A DNA stretch of 64,000 bases. Origin: Rhizobium sp. R711 (GTDB lineage: Bacteria; Pseudomonadota; Alphaproteobacteria; Rhizobiales; Rhizobiaceae). The DNA lies in the NCBI RefSeq assembly GCF_002211365.1, contig NZ_LOKZ01000037.1, positions 186,001 to 250,000 of the forward strand, read 5' to 3'. The notes under the pieces were generated by a model. That model was not told the origin of the DNA, did no database searches, and saw nothing but the letters and a program-made list of their open reading frames with translations. This document shows, one piece after another, positions 62,424 to 64,000 of this stretch (its first letter is position 1; each line of letters opens with the position of its first letter). The position numbers were made by a program, and so were the translations under genes.

Positions 62424-63601
62424 TGGATACTCCGGTCGTCCTCATCGTAGGACCGCGCCGAGCCGGCAAGACTACACTTGTCCGAAAGATGGGAGAAGCC
62501 GGCCGAACCTATATCACCCTCGACGATCAGACGGTTCTCGAAGCCGCCCAATCCGATCCTGCCGGCTTCATTCGCGGCCTGGATCGAGCCATCATCGACG
62601 AGATTCAGCGTGCGCCAGACCTGTTGCTGGCGATCAAGAAGACAGTCGATGAGGACTATCGTCCGGGCAGGTTTCTGCTTACCGGGTCGGCAAACGTGCT
62701 GACTTTACAGCGGATTGCGGACAGCCTGGCGGGGCGAATGGAGACCATCCGAATGCTGCCGCTGGCAAGGGCCGAGATCGAAGGCCGGACGCCGTCCTTT
62801 CTGGAACACCTTTTCGACGGGAATCTAAAGAGCCCGCGGAGCTCTATCATGGGAGACGACTTCGTCCAACTCGTTCTGCTCGGGGGATTCCCCGAAGCGA
62901 TCAGCCGCAACAACGAACGACGACGGCAAGATTGGGCACGGTCCTATCTGACTTCTATCCTGACGCGAGATCTCCGGGACATTGCCGATGTGGAGAAGCT
63001 GACCGAGTTGCCGAAGTTCGTGCGGCTATTGGCCGAACATACAGGCCAATTGGTCAACTATTCGCAGTTTGGCGGCAGCATCAACGTCAGTCACAAGACT
63101 GGGCAGCGTTATGTCGGACTGCTCGAACAGGTGTTCCTGGTCGCAACGGTACAGCCTTGGTTCACCAATACGCTGAAGCGTATCGTCAAGACGCCCAAGC
63201 TGCATTTCCTCGATTCAGGTCTGTTGGCCAGTGTGCGCGGGCTCACCTTCGACCGAGTGAAGGCGGATCGCGGAACATTCGGCGCGCTGCTGGAGAGCTT
63301 CGTGTTTTCCGAAGTTCTGAAGCTAATGACGGCGTCGGACCTGCGGTTGACACCATATCATTTCCGGGATCGGGACATGCGCGAGGTCGACATCGTACTG
63401 GAACGCGACGACGGGATGATCGCTGGCATCGAGGTCAAGGCCAGCGCCACGGTCAAGGCCGGCGATTTCGGAGGGCTCCGCGCACTTGCCGAGGCCTGCG
63501 GCGATCGTTTCGCCTTTGGCATAGTCCTATACGACAATACAGATGTCGTGCCGTTCGGCGACAAGCTGGCCGCGGTGCCGCTGTCCAGCATGTGGGGCTG
63601 A
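62424..63601 (+). CDS. P-loop ATPase (AAA_14/DUF4143 family), IS-truncated
   Basis: A protein of about 392 residues. Residues 1-110 are the AAA_14 P-loop part: VLIVGPRRAGKTTLVRKMG (Walker A) then IIDEIQRAPDLL (Walker B) and FLLTGSANVL (sensor). The C-terminal half is the DUF4143 domain with KTPKLHFLDSGLLAS, GALLESFVFSEVLK and EVDIVLERDDGMIAGIEVKAS, the restriction-nuclease-like part. The first 15 residues of the original gene lie on the far side of the IS. The last base of the IS and TG of the duplication make an ATG (62424-62426) in frame, so a shortened protein might still be made. Confidence 0.8.
62425..62428. repeat. Target-site duplication, right copy
   Basis: TGGA directly after the right IS end; identical to 61148-61151. 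Confidence 0.85.
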
Positions 63602-63603
63602 GA

Positions 63604-63804
63604 ATGGTCGCAGAAGCCAACGGGAGGACCATCCAACACATCGTCGGCCAACGTTTCTTTAGCCGAGAAAAGAAGAAGAGCGAAAAATTCTGGAAATCCC
63701 TTTCCGGGTTTCCCGCCGTAGCGCGATCAATTAGACGAGCGCACCTCGTGGCCGCTCAAACCGCTGCTGCGCTAAGCAAGGGGGTCAGATGGCTCGATTG
63801 TTGA
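63604..63804 (+). CDS. Small basic ORF after the ATPase gene
   Basis: A 66-residue frame (MVAEANGRTIQHIVGQRFFS ...) 2 bp after the ATPase stop and overlapping the next ORF by 16 bp. The basic REKKKSEKFWKSLSG stretch is noticeable. I recognise no family and the ribosome binding site is weak, so it could be a remnant or a chance frame. Confidence 0.3.
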   Translation: MVAEANGRTIQHIVGQRFFSREKKKSEKFWKSLSGFPAVARSIRRAHLVAAQTAAALSKGVRWLDC

Positions 63805-64000
63805 CCAAGACAGAATCGGATGGGACGCCCTATACGCGCCCTCCAGGGGTGGAAACCCAGATCGACGAGGCTTCCCAGCTCTCTCCTGCCGATCTGCGGG
63901 GCCGTCTCATGATTATCGACCGCGCCGACCCTCGCCATTTGCGATCCGAGTGTCTTGTCCACCTCGTTCGGGAGGGGAGGCGTTCTGACAATCAAGAGCT
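63789..64000 (+). CDS. Unknown gene, cut by the window end
   Basis: ATG 63789 follows AAGGGGGTCAG, a strong ribosome binding site. The visible 70 residues include MARLLTKTESDGTPYTRPPG, then DLRGRLMIIDRADPRHLRSECLVHLVREGRR. The last helix recalls small sigma-70-like proteins of rhizobial plasmids, but that is from memory and uncertain. The gene runs beyond the window. Confidence 0.5.
   Translation, partial: MARLLTKTESDGTPYTRPPGVETQIDEASQLSPADLRGRLMIIDRADPRHLRSECLVHLVREGRRSDNQE

Larger units (their letters stand above)
61152..62424 (-). mobile_element. IS3-family (IS407-group-like) insertion sequence
   Basis: A complete element of 1273 bp. Left end TGACCTTGCCCCCAAGTTTT (61152 on), right end reads, on the other strand, TGACCTTGCCCCGTTGAAAT; after this the two ends still match in patches. 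Flanks are TGGA repeats. It carries orfA (62093-62359) and orfB (61170-62099), both on the minus strand, overlapping by 7 bp as in frameshift-fused IS3 transposases. Both ORFs are uninterrupted, so it may be active. Confidence 0.95.

Overview
The window looks like about 64 kb of a high-GC alphaproteobacterial replicon, most likely Rhizobiaceae (Sinorhizobium/Ensifer/Rhizobium type). The signs are DUF982, DUF2934, DUF3141 and DUF1003 proteins, a pta-ackA-fabI block, an OhrR/Ohr pair and an IS3-family element of IS407 type. This is judged from reading the protein families; no database was searched. I see no rRNA, tRNA, replication origin or CRISPR array. Many genes are stress or accessory functions and several gene fragments are present, which fits a chromid or plasmid, or a variable chromosomal region.

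Layout. 0.4-5 kb: ZntB/CorA-type transporter, universal stress protein, ArsR-like regulator divergent from an SDR dehydrogenase, polyphosphate-glucokinase-like ROK protein. 4.9-7.3 kb: large GH15 glucoamylase. 7.7-11 kb: OmpR-type response regulator with sensor kinase, then a DUF1003 membrane protein. 11-18.6 kb: Tat-exported epoxide-hydrolase-like enzyme, periplasmic MsrA with the DipZ thiol transporter, a DJ-1/PfpI protein, a LysR regulator, an SDR lacking the usual Tyr, and a tautomerase. 18.7-24 kb: minus-strand operon DUF3141 - pta - ackA - fabI. 24.2-27.5 kb: corrinoid-type ABC importer (btuF-btuC-btuD order) behind a cobalamin riboswitch; the permease gene carries a frameshift. 27.5-31.3 kb: MsrB, Ohr, OhrR and a cyclase-like DUF3095 protein. 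A 14-bp palindrome recurs in front of both ohr/ohrR and the DUF3095 gene. 31.5-35.6 kb: small proteins (S21, DUF982, DUF2934, lipoprotein), a class III cyclase and a BKACE-family enzyme. 35.9-39.6 kb: TetR-controlled HlyD/ABC efflux operon. 39.6-48.7 kb: beta-propeller protein, HTH/TPR-like regulator, DUF899 protein, aldo/keto reductase, CYTH-CHAD protein, SDR/LysR pair, lipoprotein and gene remnants. 48.8-51 kb: katG. 51.4-58.5 kb: seven-gene minus-strand cluster for an amino/acylamino sugar and its transfer. 59.3-60.8 kb: two adjacent uncharacterised genes sharing a duplicated N-terminal domain. 61.1-64 kb: an ATPase gene of the AAA_14/DUF4143 type interrupted by an IS3-family element with a clear 4-bp target duplication, then two unknown ORFs, the last cut by the window end.

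The strongest common theme is oxidative and envelope stress: Ohr/OhrR, MsrA with DipZ, MsrB, KatG, a DJ-1 protein, UspA and DUF899. The most unusual observations are the repeated OhrR-type box that ties a cyclase-like gene to peroxide sensing, the tandem HTH-like paralogues at 59.3-60.8 kb, the IS insertion that deletes a start codon and supplies a new in-frame ATG, and the broken permease in a riboswitch-controlled importer.
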